Assembly: GCF_000718635.1 (NCBI RefSeq)
Contig: NZ_JOBF01000031.1
Location: 1 to 64,000 of the forward strand
From: Streptomyces varsoviensis
Lineage (GTDB): Bacteria; Actinomycetota; Actinomycetes; Streptomycetales; Streptomycetaceae
DNA length: 64,000 nucleotides
Direction: 5' to 3'
The notes beneath the pieces were generated by a model, which saw nothing but the letters and a program-made list of their open reading frames with translations, was not told the origin of the DNA and searched no databases. Below, piece after piece: positions 54,863 through 62,461 of the stretch. Both the position numbers and the translations under genes were made by a program. Numbering within the stretch: position 1 is the stretch's first letter; every line of letters starts with the position of its first letter.

Positions 54863-55037
54863 CCGGCTTCGCGCTCCACTGAGGCACACCGGAGCCCGGG
54901 CGCGTCACCGGCGGCGGAGTCGCCGCGAGTTGGGTGAATGCCTCCCGGAGGACCCCCGGGCTCGTCCCGTACCCGGCGCACAGGGCCGGGAACGTGAGGA
55001 AGTTCGTCACACAGGACCAACCCGCCAAGGAGCGACG

Positions 55038-55898
55038 TTGCGCATCGGAAATGTTCGGGGGCGGCCGTGGTTGATCACGGGCGAGGGCGAGGGCATCGAC
55101 ATCTACGAGGCGAGCGGGCACCGGTTCGGACCGGACCTTCCCGCGCTGTACGAACGGTGGGACGAGTTCGCGGACTGGGAGCCGGCGGCCGGTCGACGGG
55201 CCGGCTTCACACCCGCCGACCTCGGGGCGCCGTCGCCGAATCCGCGCCAGGTGTTCGCCATCGGGCTCAACTACTACGGGCACGTGCGGGAAGCCGGACT
55301 GGAGGTGCCGACAGAGCCTTCCGTGTTCACGAAATACGTCTCCTCGTTCGCGGGCGCCGAATCGAGCGTCGAGCTGCCGCCGGGCACGGTGGACTGGGAG
55401 GTCGAGATCGCGGTGGTGATCGGCCGGACGGCCCGCGAGGTCGCCGCCGGCGACGCCTGGCGGTACGTGGCCGGGCTGACGGTGGCACAGGACCTCTCCG
55501 AACGCGGCCTGCAACTCGCGGGAGCGCCACCGCAGTACAGCCTCGGCAAGTCGTTTCCCGGCTTCGGCCCGACCGGGCCGTTCCTGGTCACTCCGGACGA
55601 GTTCGCCGACCCGGCCGACCTGGAGCTGGGCTGCGTGCTCAACGGCGAACCGGTGCAGAAGGCGCGCTCCACCGAGATGGTCTTCCCCATCGATGTGCTG
55701 ATCGAGAAGGTTTCCCAGGTCACCACGTTGTTTCCCGGCGATGTCGTGTTCACCGGCACCCCGGCGGGCGTGGGGGCCGTCCGCACCCCGCCGCGGTTCC
55801 TGGCGGCGGGCGACGAACTCGTCTCCTACGTCGAAGGCATCGGCAGCATCCGGCAGACCTTCACGGCCGCCGGGCGCGCGGAAGGGAGCGCGTCATGA
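55038..55898 (+). CDS. fumarylacetoacetate hydrolase family protein
   Basis: 286 residues from TTG with AAGGAG six bases upstream. The C-terminal FAH domain is intact: VFAIGLNYYGHVREAGLEVP, SSVELPPGTVDWEVEIAVVI (metal-binding Glu pair), GLTVAQDLSERGLQLAGAPP, NGEPVQKARSTEMVFPIDVL and GDVVFTGTPAGVGAVRTPP. Enzymes of this branch hydrolyse or decarboxylate ring-cleavage products (fumarylpyruvate, 2-hydroxymuconate-type). Its stop overlaps the next gene's ATG (ATGA). Fits the lower part of an aromatic pathway. Confidence 0.88.
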   Translation: MRIGNVRGRPWLITGEGEGIDIYEASGHRFGPDLPALYERWDEFADWEPAAGRRAGFTPADLGAPSPNPRQVFAIGLNYYGHVREAGLEVPTEPSVFTKYVSSFAGAESSVELPPGTVDWEVEIAVVIGRTAREVAAGDAWRYVAGLTVAQDLSERGLQLAGAPPQYSLGKSFPGFGPTGPFLVTPDEFADPADLELGCVLNGEPVQKARSTEMVFPIDVLIEKVSQVTTLFPGDVVFTGTPAGVGAVRTPPRFLAAGDELVSYVEGIGSIRQTFTAAGRAEGSAS

Positions 55899-56824
55899 GC
55901 CTGCACCGGCTCGCCTCGATCACCCTCGGAGTGCCCGACGTCGTGACCGCCGGCGCCTACTACGAGGAGTTCGGGCTGTCGAAGGGGGCGGACGGCTGGT
56001 ACTCGACCACCGACGGCGGACGGCAGTTGCGGTTGGTCCGGTCTCCGGCCCGGCGGCTGGTCGGACTGTCGATCGGCGCGGACAGCCCCGACGACCTGTA
56101 CGCGATCACACGCCGGCTGAGCCGCCTGGGTATCGACGCGCGTACCGACGGACGCCGCCTGGTGGCGACCGAGGCGGTCACCGGCGTCGAGGCCGAGGTC
56201 GTGGTGGAGCCGCGGCCGGCGCGGCCCGCCGTGCCGGCCACCGCGTTCAACGGACCCGGCCGGGACGAGCGCGGTGCGACGCGGGCGCCCGGCGTCGTGC
56301 GCGAAGGCATCGTCCGCCCGCGCAAGCTCGGTCACGTGGTGATCGGCTCGACCGACCAGGAAACGAGCCGGCGGTTCTTCACCGACGGCATCGGCCTCAA
56401 GGTGAGCGACGAGATCGCCGGGGTCGCCGCCTTCATGCGGTGTTCCACCGACCACCACAACGTCCTGGTCCAGAGCGCCCCGGTGAACTTCGTCCACCAC
56501 ACGTCCTGGGAGGTCGACGACGTCGACGAGGTCGGACGCGGCGCGACGCGGATGCTGGAGGGCCACCCCGAGCGGCACGTGTGGGGCCTGGGCAGGCACA
56601 CCGTCGGGTCCAACTTCTTCTGGTACCTCCGGGACCCGGCGGGTAACTTCAGCGAGTACTACTCGGATCTCGACTGCGTCGTCGACGACGCGCTGTGGAA
56701 GCCGGCCGTGTGGCCAAGCGGCGACCCCAAGAGCTTCCTGACCTGGGGGCCGCCCATGCCGCCGTCGTTCATCGAACCGGAAGACCTCGCCGCGCTGATG
56801 ACCGGCGCGCACGCGTCGCCATGA
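55895..56824 (+). CDS. VOC family protein, extradiol-dioxygenase-like
   Basis: 309 residues. Two vicinal-oxygen-chelate modules: residues ~5-100 (ASITLGVPDVVTAGAYYEEF) and ~150-265. The second has all ligands of a type I extradiol dioxygenase: KLGHVVIGSTDQ (His), NFVHHTSWEVDD (His) and NFSEYYSDLD (Glu), plus HTVGSNFFWYLRDPAGN. It likely opens a catechol-like ring with Fe(II). ATG and TGA overlaps on both sides couple it to the FAH and SMP-30 genes. Confidence 0.85.
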   Translation: MSLHRLASITLGVPDVVTAGAYYEEFGLSKGADGWYSTTDGGRQLRLVRSPARRLVGLSIGADSPDDLYAITRRLSRLGIDARTDGRRLVATEAVTGVEAEVVVEPRPARPAVPATAFNGPGRDERGATRAPGVVREGIVRPRKLGHVVIGSTDQETSRRFFTDGIGLKVSDEIAGVAAFMRCSTDHHNVLVQSAPVNFVHHTSWEVDDVDEVGRGATRMLEGHPERHVWGLGRHTVGSNFFWYLRDPAGNFSEYYSDLDCVVDDALWKPAVWPSGDPKSFLTWGPPMPPSFIEPEDLAALMTGAHASP

Positions 56825-57672
56825 CCGGCCGACCGTACGCGACGGGCATGGTCTGGGGCGAGAGCCCCCGCTGGCACGACGGGGCGCTGTGGCTCTCGGA
56901 CACCCAGGGCTCCCGGTTGTGGACCGACGCGTCCGGCGCATGGCGTCCGACCGATCTCGAATCGCCGTCCAACGGGCTGTGGTTCCTGCCCGACGGCGGG
57001 CTCGTGGGCGCGATGATGCGCGAGCGCGCGATCGGGCGGTGGGACGGCCTGGCCTGGCGGCCCTACGTGGACCTCGCCGACTTCGGGGTCGGCCCCCTCG
57101 GCGACATGACCGGAGACGCCGAGGGCAACCTCTACGTCGACGACGTCGCCTTCGACGCCGCCGCGGGCGAGGAACCGGCGCCGGGCCGCATCATCCTGGT
57201 CCGGCCCGACCGCAGCGTCGCGGTGGCGGCCGAGGACGTGGAGTTCCCGAACGGGCTCGCACTCGTCGACGGCGGCACCACCCTGGTCGTCGCGCAGACC
57301 GCGGCCCGGTGCCTGACCGCGTTCGACGTCCTCGCCGACGGGACCCTCGGTGCGCGGCGGCGCTACGCCGACCTAGCCGATCTCGTCGGCCCCGACGCGC
57401 GCCCCGACGGCATCTGGCCCGCGGAGCGCGGCGTATGGGTGGCGACGACGAGCGGCCAGGCGATCGTCCGGGTCGGCGAAGACGAGATCCACGAGACGGT
57501 GTCCACGGCGCCGCTGCTGCCGATCGCCTGCTGCCTGCGCGACGACGGCGCGATGATCGCGACGCTGGCGGACCCTCATGGAGCGCCGTTGCCCGATGCC
57601 GTGGCATCCCGCGCGGTGACGGCCTCCGCCGTGCTCATCGAGCCGATGGAAATCACTGGAACGACACAATGA
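56821..57672 (+). CDS. SMP-30/gluconolactonase family protein
   Basis: 283 residues, a six-blade propeller. GESPRWHDGALWLSDTQGSR carries the metal Glu; further sites are WFLPDGGLVGAMMRERAI, GDAEGNLYVDDVAFD and RPDGIWPAERGVWVATTSGQ (Asp). SMP-30 proteins are Ca/Zn lactonases; in aromatic operons they may open lactones formed after ring cleavage. ATG overlaps the preceding stop. Nine bases separate it from the FAD hydroxylase. Confidence 0.85.
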   Translation: MTGRPYATGMVWGESPRWHDGALWLSDTQGSRLWTDASGAWRPTDLESPSNGLWFLPDGGLVGAMMRERAIGRWDGLAWRPYVDLADFGVGPLGDMTGDAEGNLYVDDVAFDAAAGEEPAPGRIILVRPDRSVAVAAEDVEFPNGLALVDGGTTLVVAQTAARCLTAFDVLADGTLGARRRYADLADLVGPDARPDGIWPAERGVWVATTSGQAIVRVGEDEIHETVSTAPLLPIACCLRDDGAMIATLADPHGAPLPDAVASRAVTASAVLIEPMEITGTTQ

Positions 57673-57681
57673 GGTGAATCA

Positions 57682-59193
57682 ATGAGCGACGCCACCACCG
57701 TCGCCGGTGTGACCGACGTCGATGTCGCGATCCTCGGATGCGGCACCACCGGCCTGGTCCTGGCCCGGCTGCTGGCGATGGAAGGGCTGCGGGTCGCCGT
57801 GATCGACGCCCAGCGCATTCCACGGCCTTTCCCGCGGGCGACGCATCTGGACGACGAAACCATGCGCACCTTCCAGACCCTCGGTCTCGGCCATCTCGAA
57901 GAGCGGTTCTCGCTCGCCGGCATGTACCGGTTCTACGACCCGCAGTGGCGGTCGGTGATGGAGTTCGCCTTCAACAAAGGCGTCACCGATCAGGGATGGC
58001 AGTCGGACTACATGTTCCATCAGCCGGATTTCGAGGCGGTGCTGCGCGGCCACGCCCACGCCCACCCCGGGACCAGCCACTTCTTCGGCTGGAACGCGAT
58101 CGAGCTGACAACTCCGGGCGAAGGGTCACACCTCCGCGTCGAGGAACGGAGCACCGGCCGACAGCACATGGTCACGGCCGCTTTCCTGATCGGCGCCGAC
58201 GGGGCCAATTCCTTTGTGCGCGGCGCGATGGACTGCGCACAGACCGACTATGAGGCGACGCACCGCTCGCTGATCGTCGACATCGTGCCGTTCGTGCGGA
58301 AGGAGAACCTTTCCCACCGTGACTCCTTCATCCAGGCCGGAATCCGGAACCCGTTGACATTCGTCGCCATGGCGGAGCCGCTGCTGCGTTTCGAGCAATT
58401 GCTCCGCCCCGACGACGACACCGCGGAATTCGAAAGCCTCCAGCACGTCTACGACCTTCTGTCGCCGTTCCTGAACCCGGACGAATACCGCGTTCTGCGG
58501 GCCGATGTCTATGAGTGGGAGGCCGCGGTCGCCGAGCGGTGGAGCATGGGACCGCTGTTCCTGGCGGGCGACGCGGCGCACGAGATGCCGCCGCATCTGG
58601 GCCAGGGCATGGTGTCCGGAATCCGCGACGCGCTGAACATCGCCTGGAAACTGGGCCGCGTCATCCGGAAGGAGTCCCCGAGGGAACTCCTGGACACCTA
58701 CGACACCGAACGCAAGCCGCACATGACCGAATACGTGAAACTCGCGGCGCAGCTCGCCAACGAGGTCGAGGACATGGCGCCGAAGGGCGCCGAGGCAGGG
58801 GAGGAGGTCCCCGTCACCGAACGCGAGGCGCTGCGCCCGAGGCTCGGGCCGGGCATCCGGACCGACGACGCATACGCCGGAACGCTGAGCGCGCAGCCGG
58901 CCCTGGCCGACGGCCGGCGCCTGGACGACGTGGCGGGCTACCGGTTCGCGGTCCTCGGCACGGCCGACTGCCTCGCCGGGCTCCCCGCACGCGCGCGGGA
59001 GTCGCTGGAGTCGTTGAACGCGGCCACCATAACGGCGGACTCCGAGGAAGCGAGGCGCTGGCTGGAGACCCTCGACGCCGCCGCGGTCCTCATCCGGCCG
59101 GACCGCTACCTCTACGGGACCGCGACGAGCGCCCAGCAGTTGGACGCGCTGGTGGCCCGCCTGAAAACCGCCCTCACCGAGGGCGCGCGGTGA
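57682..59193 (+). CDS. FAD-dependent aromatic monooxygenase (MhpA-like)
   Basis: 503 residues; GAGGTG lies upstream of the ATG. DVAILGCGTTGLVLARLLAM is the first FAD motif, GADGANSFVRGAM (~173) the DG motif and GPLFLAGDAAHEMPPHLGQG (~287) the second FAD motif of class A hydroxylases. The C-terminal thioredoxin-like extension (RRLDDVAGYRFAVLGTADC, AVLIRPDRYLYGTATSAQQL) is typical of MhpA/PHBH-like phenol and phenylpropionate hydroxylases. It would add the hydroxyl that prepares the ring for the VOC dioxygenase. The codon use around 58300-58700 is somewhat less GC-rich than neighbours. After its stop, 59194-59361 holds no convincing gene. Confidence 0.88.
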   Translation: MSDATTVAGVTDVDVAILGCGTTGLVLARLLAMEGLRVAVIDAQRIPRPFPRATHLDDETMRTFQTLGLGHLEERFSLAGMYRFYDPQWRSVMEFAFNKGVTDQGWQSDYMFHQPDFEAVLRGHAHAHPGTSHFFGWNAIELTTPGEGSHLRVEERSTGRQHMVTAAFLIGADGANSFVRGAMDCAQTDYEATHRSLIVDIVPFVRKENLSHRDSFIQAGIRNPLTFVAMAEPLLRFEQLLRPDDDTAEFESLQHVYDLLSPFLNPDEYRVLRADVYEWEAAVAERWSMGPLFLAGDAAHEMPPHLGQGMVSGIRDALNIAWKLGRVIRKESPRELLDTYDTERKPHMTEYVKLAAQLANEVEDMAPKGAEAGEEVPVTEREALRPRLGPGIRTDDAYAGTLSAQPALADGRRLDDVAGYRFAVLGTADCLAGLPARARESLESLNAATITADSEEARRWLETLDAAAVLIRPDRYLYGTATSAQQLDALVARLKTALTEGAR

Positions 59194-59361
59194 CCTGGGC
59201 CGGCGACCCGGACGAGGCGGCCCCGCTCCCCGAGATCCCGCGCATCCGTGCGGAACCGAGTCCGGACGGCCGGTCCCCCGCGAGCGAACCCGCCGCGTTC
59301 ACCCCTCGCGTCCGGTGCTTCCGGACCCGGCCGCGAACTTCACGGCCTCGGCGCTACTGCG

Positions 59362-61167
59362 CTAGTCCGGCGACCGGGTCCACCCCTTCGCCTCCACGCG
59401 CGCCGCGTCTCGCGGCCGCCTCTCGTCGAATGACGTGTCGGCGCCGTCCGTGACGCGCAGGCCGCCGACGTACACCCCGCGCCCCACGTACCGCGCGTCG
59501 GTGGTGTAGCGCCAGCGCAGCCGCACCGCCCGCCCGCCGCGCCACGCCGAGAGGTCCGCGTCCACGCGTTGCCATACGCGCCCGTTGTAGCCGGTCGCCA
59601 CCGCGTCGGGGTGGTCCGTCGGGCGGCCGTGCGCGGGCCGGGTGGTGAACGGCACCGGCTGCCAGGTGGCGCCGGAGTCCGTGGACGCCTCCAGGCGCAT
59701 GGCGTCGGAGGGTTCGATGTCCCACCACAGGTCGCAGCTCAGCCGCGCCCGCCGCGAGGCGACCGGCAGCTCGGGAAGGGCGAGCGTCGCGTCGGCGGCG
59801 CTCGCCATGCCGGAGAACCAGGCGGTACGGCCGCGCGCCGGCCGCACCGGCACGGCGCGCGCCAACGCGTCCCCCGTCGCGACCCGCGGCGCGCTGCCGG
59901 ACCGCCAGGTGCGGCAGGGGTGGACGGAGTTGGAGAGGAGGACGAGGAACGAGTCGGTGGTGGGGTCCAGGACGATGGATGTACCGGTGAAGCCCGTGTG
60001 GCCGGCGGTCCTGGGCGTGGCCATGGCGCCCATGTACCAGTGCTGGTACAGCTCGAAGCCGAGCCCGTGGTCGTGGCCGGGGAACGCCGTGTTGAAGTTC
60101 GTGAACATCAGCCGCACCGACTCGGGGCGCAGCACGCGGACCCGCCCGTACGCGCCGCCGTTGAGCAGCGTCCGGCACAGTACGGCCAGGTCCCAGGCGC
60201 AGGAGAAGACCCCGGCGTGCCCGGCGACCCCGCCGAAGGCGTACGCGTTCTCGTCGTGCACCTCGCCCCACACCATGCCCCGGTCCAGCCGTGCCCAGGG
60301 CTTGCGCTGGTCCTCGGTGGCGGCGGTGCGCGGCCGCCAGCTCGCGGGCGGGTTGTAGCGGGTGGAGTCCATGCCGAGGGGGCCGGTGATGTGGGCGCGT
60401 ACCAGCTCGTCCAGAGGCCGGCCGGTGATCCGCTCCAGGACGAGCTGGAGGGAGATCAGGTTGAGGTCGGAGTAGAGGTAGGCCGTGCCGGGGGCGTGCT
60501 GGGGGGCCTCGTCCCACAGCAGCTTGAGCCGCTTCTCGCGGGTCGGCTGGTCGTAGAACGGCAGGTCGGGCTGGAAGCCGGAGGTGTGGGTGAGGAGCTG
60601 GCGGACGGTGATGGCCCGCTTGCCCGCCGCCGCGAACTCCGGGAGGTAGGAGGCGACCGCGGCCTCCAGGGCCAGTTCGCCGCGCTCGATGTACTGGACG
60701 GCCAGGAGCGAGGTGAAGAGTTTGGAGAGGGAGGCGAGGTCGAAGACGGTGTCCGTGGCCATTGGGCGCTGCCGCTCCGGGGGGAGTTCGACGCCGGTGT
60801 CGTTCTTCTCGTCGTAACGGGCGTAGCGCACGGCCTTGCCGAGGGCCTCCTCCACCGCGACCGTGCCGCCGCGCCCGGCGAGGAGTACGGCTCCGGGGTA
60901 GTACGGGTGCGTGGGGGAGGGGTGCAGGTATTTCTCGGCCGCGGCGGTGACCTGGCCGAGGTGGTGTTCGAGGAGCCCCGCCCGGCGGGCCGAGCCGCGC
61001 CGCAGCGTCGTGCGGCGGCCCGCGGTCTGTCCTTGCGTCGTGGCGGCCGAGGCGGCGCCGGGCTGTGCGGCGATCACCAGCGCACCGCCGAGCGCGAGCG
61101 CCCCCGCGCCGAATCGCCGTCTGCTGATCGCGCCACCTGTGCGGTCCTCCTCCATGCCCTCTGACAT
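59362..61167 (-). CDS. Tat-exported serine hydrolase with C-terminal beta domain
   Basis: 601 residues from ATG at 61167, which has AGGAGG seven bases upstream; the frame is open to 61215. The signal is twin-arginine (ISRRRFGAGALALGGALVIA). The class-C beta-lactamase-type domain (~70-430) has DLASLSKLFTSLLAVQ (SxxK), LYSDLNLISLQLV (YxN-like), LLTHTSGFQPDLPF and GHTGFTGTSIVLD (KTG-equivalent). Residues ~440-590 form an extra beta-sandwich (LSCDLWWDIEPSDAMRLEAS, WQRVDADLSAWRGGRAVRLR). Such enzymes may act on peptidoglycan fragments or esters outside the cell. Several TGAAAG boxes precede it. Confidence 0.85.
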   Translation of the reverse strand: MSEGMEEDRTGGAISRRRFGAGALALGGALVIAAQPGAASAATTQGQTAGRRTTLRRGSARRAGLLEHHLGQVTAAAEKYLHPSPTHPYYPGAVLLAGRGGTVAVEEALGKAVRYARYDEKNDTGVELPPERQRPMATDTVFDLASLSKLFTSLLAVQYIERGELALEAAVASYLPEFAAAGKRAITVRQLLTHTSGFQPDLPFYDQPTREKRLKLLWDEAPQHAPGTAYLYSDLNLISLQLVLERITGRPLDELVRAHITGPLGMDSTRYNPPASWRPRTAATEDQRKPWARLDRGMVWGEVHDENAYAFGGVAGHAGVFSCAWDLAVLCRTLLNGGAYGRVRVLRPESVRLMFTNFNTAFPGHDHGLGFELYQHWYMGAMATPRTAGHTGFTGTSIVLDPTTDSFLVLLSNSVHPCRTWRSGSAPRVATGDALARAVPVRPARGRTAWFSGMASAADATLALPELPVASRRARLSCDLWWDIEPSDAMRLEASTDSGATWQPVPFTTRPAHGRPTDHPDAVATGYNGRVWQRVDADLSAWRGGRAVRLRWRYTTDARYVGRGVYVGGLRVTDGADTSFDERRPRDAARVEAKGWTRSPD

Positions 61168-61178
61168 CGCGCGCCTCC

Positions 61179-61242
61179 TGAAAGCCTCGTGCGGTCTCCT
61201 GAAAGTTTCTTTCATGATCGAGTCGATCCCGTGAAGCTTTCA
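61179..61242. promoter_or_regulatory. TGAAAG/CTTTCA boxes upstream of the serine hydrolase
   Basis: TGAAAG occurs at 61179-61184 and 61200-61205, the latter paired with CTTTCA at 61209-61214 as a perfect dyad with a TTT spacer; a third, TGAAGCTTTCA (61232-61242), is a one-base-short dyad. Several RpiR-family regulators of amino-sugar genes bind TGAAA...TTTCA sites. No regulator gene is close by, so the binding protein would be encoded elsewhere. Confidence 0.55.
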
Positions 61243-61336
61243 ACCAGGGCGGGGGCTCTGTCAATGACGGGAAGAACCTGACGCAGCATCAGAAAATCTC
61301 TTCCCTCGCACGCCGCCCTGCGGCATCCTGCCCCGC

Positions 61337-62440
61337 ATGGAGACGGAGCTGAGCAAAAGGCTGGGCATCGAACACGCCATCTTCGGCTTCACGCCGTTCC
61401 CGGCGGTGGCCGCCGCGATCACCCGAGCGGGCGGGCTCGGCGTCCTCGGCGCGGTGCGCTACGGCGCCGCCGACGACCTCGCGCGCGACCTCGACTGGAT
61501 GCAGAAGCACACCGGCGGCAGACCGTACGGGCTCGACGTCGTGATGCCCGCGAAGAAGGTCGAGGGGGTGAGCGAGGCCGACATCGAGGCGATGATCCCG
61601 CCCGCCCACCGCCAGTTCGTCGCCGACACCCTCGCCAAACACGGCGTGCCGGAACTCGCCGAGGGCGAGGCGTCCGGCTGGCGCATCACCGGCTGGATGG
61701 AACAGGTCGCCCGCGGCCAGCTCGACGTCGCCTTCGACTACCCCATCGCCCTGCTCGCCAACGCCCTCGGCTCACCGCCCGCCGACGTCATCGAGCGCGC
61801 CCACGCCCACGACATCCTCGTCGCCGCGCTCGCGGGCAGCGCCCACCACGCGCGGCGCCACCGGGACGCCGGCATCGACATCGTCGTCGCCCAGGGCTAC
61901 GAAGCCGGCGGCCACACCGGCGAGATCGCCTCCATGGTGCTGACCCCCGAGGTCGTCGAGGCCGTCGCCCCGCTGCCCGTACTCGCCGCGGGCGGCATCG
62001 GCAGCGGCGAGCAGATCGCCGCCGGATTCGCCCTCGGCGCCCAGGGCGTATGGCTCGGCTCGCTCTGGCTCACCACCGAGGAAGCCGACCTGCACTCCCG
62101 CGCCCTGACCCGCAAACTCCTCGCGGCCGGCTCGGGCGACACCGTCCGCTCCCGCTCCCTGACCGGCAAACCCGCCCGCCAGTTGCGCACCGAGTGGACC
62201 GACGCCTGGGACGACCCGCACAGCCCCGGCACCCTCCCCATGCCGCTCCAGGGGCTGCTCGTCGCCGAGGCCGTCTCCCGCATCCAGAAGTACGAGGTGG
62301 ACGCCCTGCTCGGCACGCCCGTCGGCCAGATCGTCGGCCGGATGAACTCCGAACGCCCCGTCCAGGCCGTCTTCGACGACCTCACCGCGGGCTTCGAGCG
62401 GGCCATCGACCGCATCAACCGCATCGCCGGACGCGCCTGA
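61337..62440 (+). CDS. nitronate monooxygenase family flavoprotein
   Basis: 367 residues. The FMN TIM-barrel pattern is clear: IEHAIFGFTPFPAVAAAITR, AGGLGVLGAVRYG, GLDVVMPAKKVEGVS, HDILVAALAGSAHHARRHRD, DIVVAQGYEAGGHTGEIASM (phosphate-binding GGHTG) and LPVLAAGGIGSGEQIAAGFA. It belongs to the NPD/2-nitropropane-dioxygenase superfamily, which also includes FabK-like enoyl reductases and unknown oxidoreductases. It is followed after 21 bases by the acyl-CoA synthetase, so a shared role with CoA thioesters is likely. Confidence 0.85.
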   Translation: METELSKRLGIEHAIFGFTPFPAVAAAITRAGGLGVLGAVRYGAADDLARDLDWMQKHTGGRPYGLDVVMPAKKVEGVSEADIEAMIPPAHRQFVADTLAKHGVPELAEGEASGWRITGWMEQVARGQLDVAFDYPIALLANALGSPPADVIERAHAHDILVAALAGSAHHARRHRDAGIDIVVAQGYEAGGHTGEIASMVLTPEVVEAVAPLPVLAAGGIGSGEQIAAGFALGAQGVWLGSLWLTTEEADLHSRALTRKLLAAGSGDTVRSRSLTGKPARQLRTEWTDAWDDPHSPGTLPMPLQGLLVAEAVSRIQKYEVDALLGTPVGQIVGRMNSERPVQAVFDDLTAGFERAIDRINRIAGRA

Positions 62441-62461
62441 GCGCGGAGAGGAGCGCCTTCC

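Noticed and set aside
59190..59453. Possible small gene starting at the GTGA overlap after the FAD monooxygenase
   Set aside because: The start looks coupled but the translation is Arg/Pro-rich, matches nothing and runs into the serine hydrolase 3' end on the other strand.
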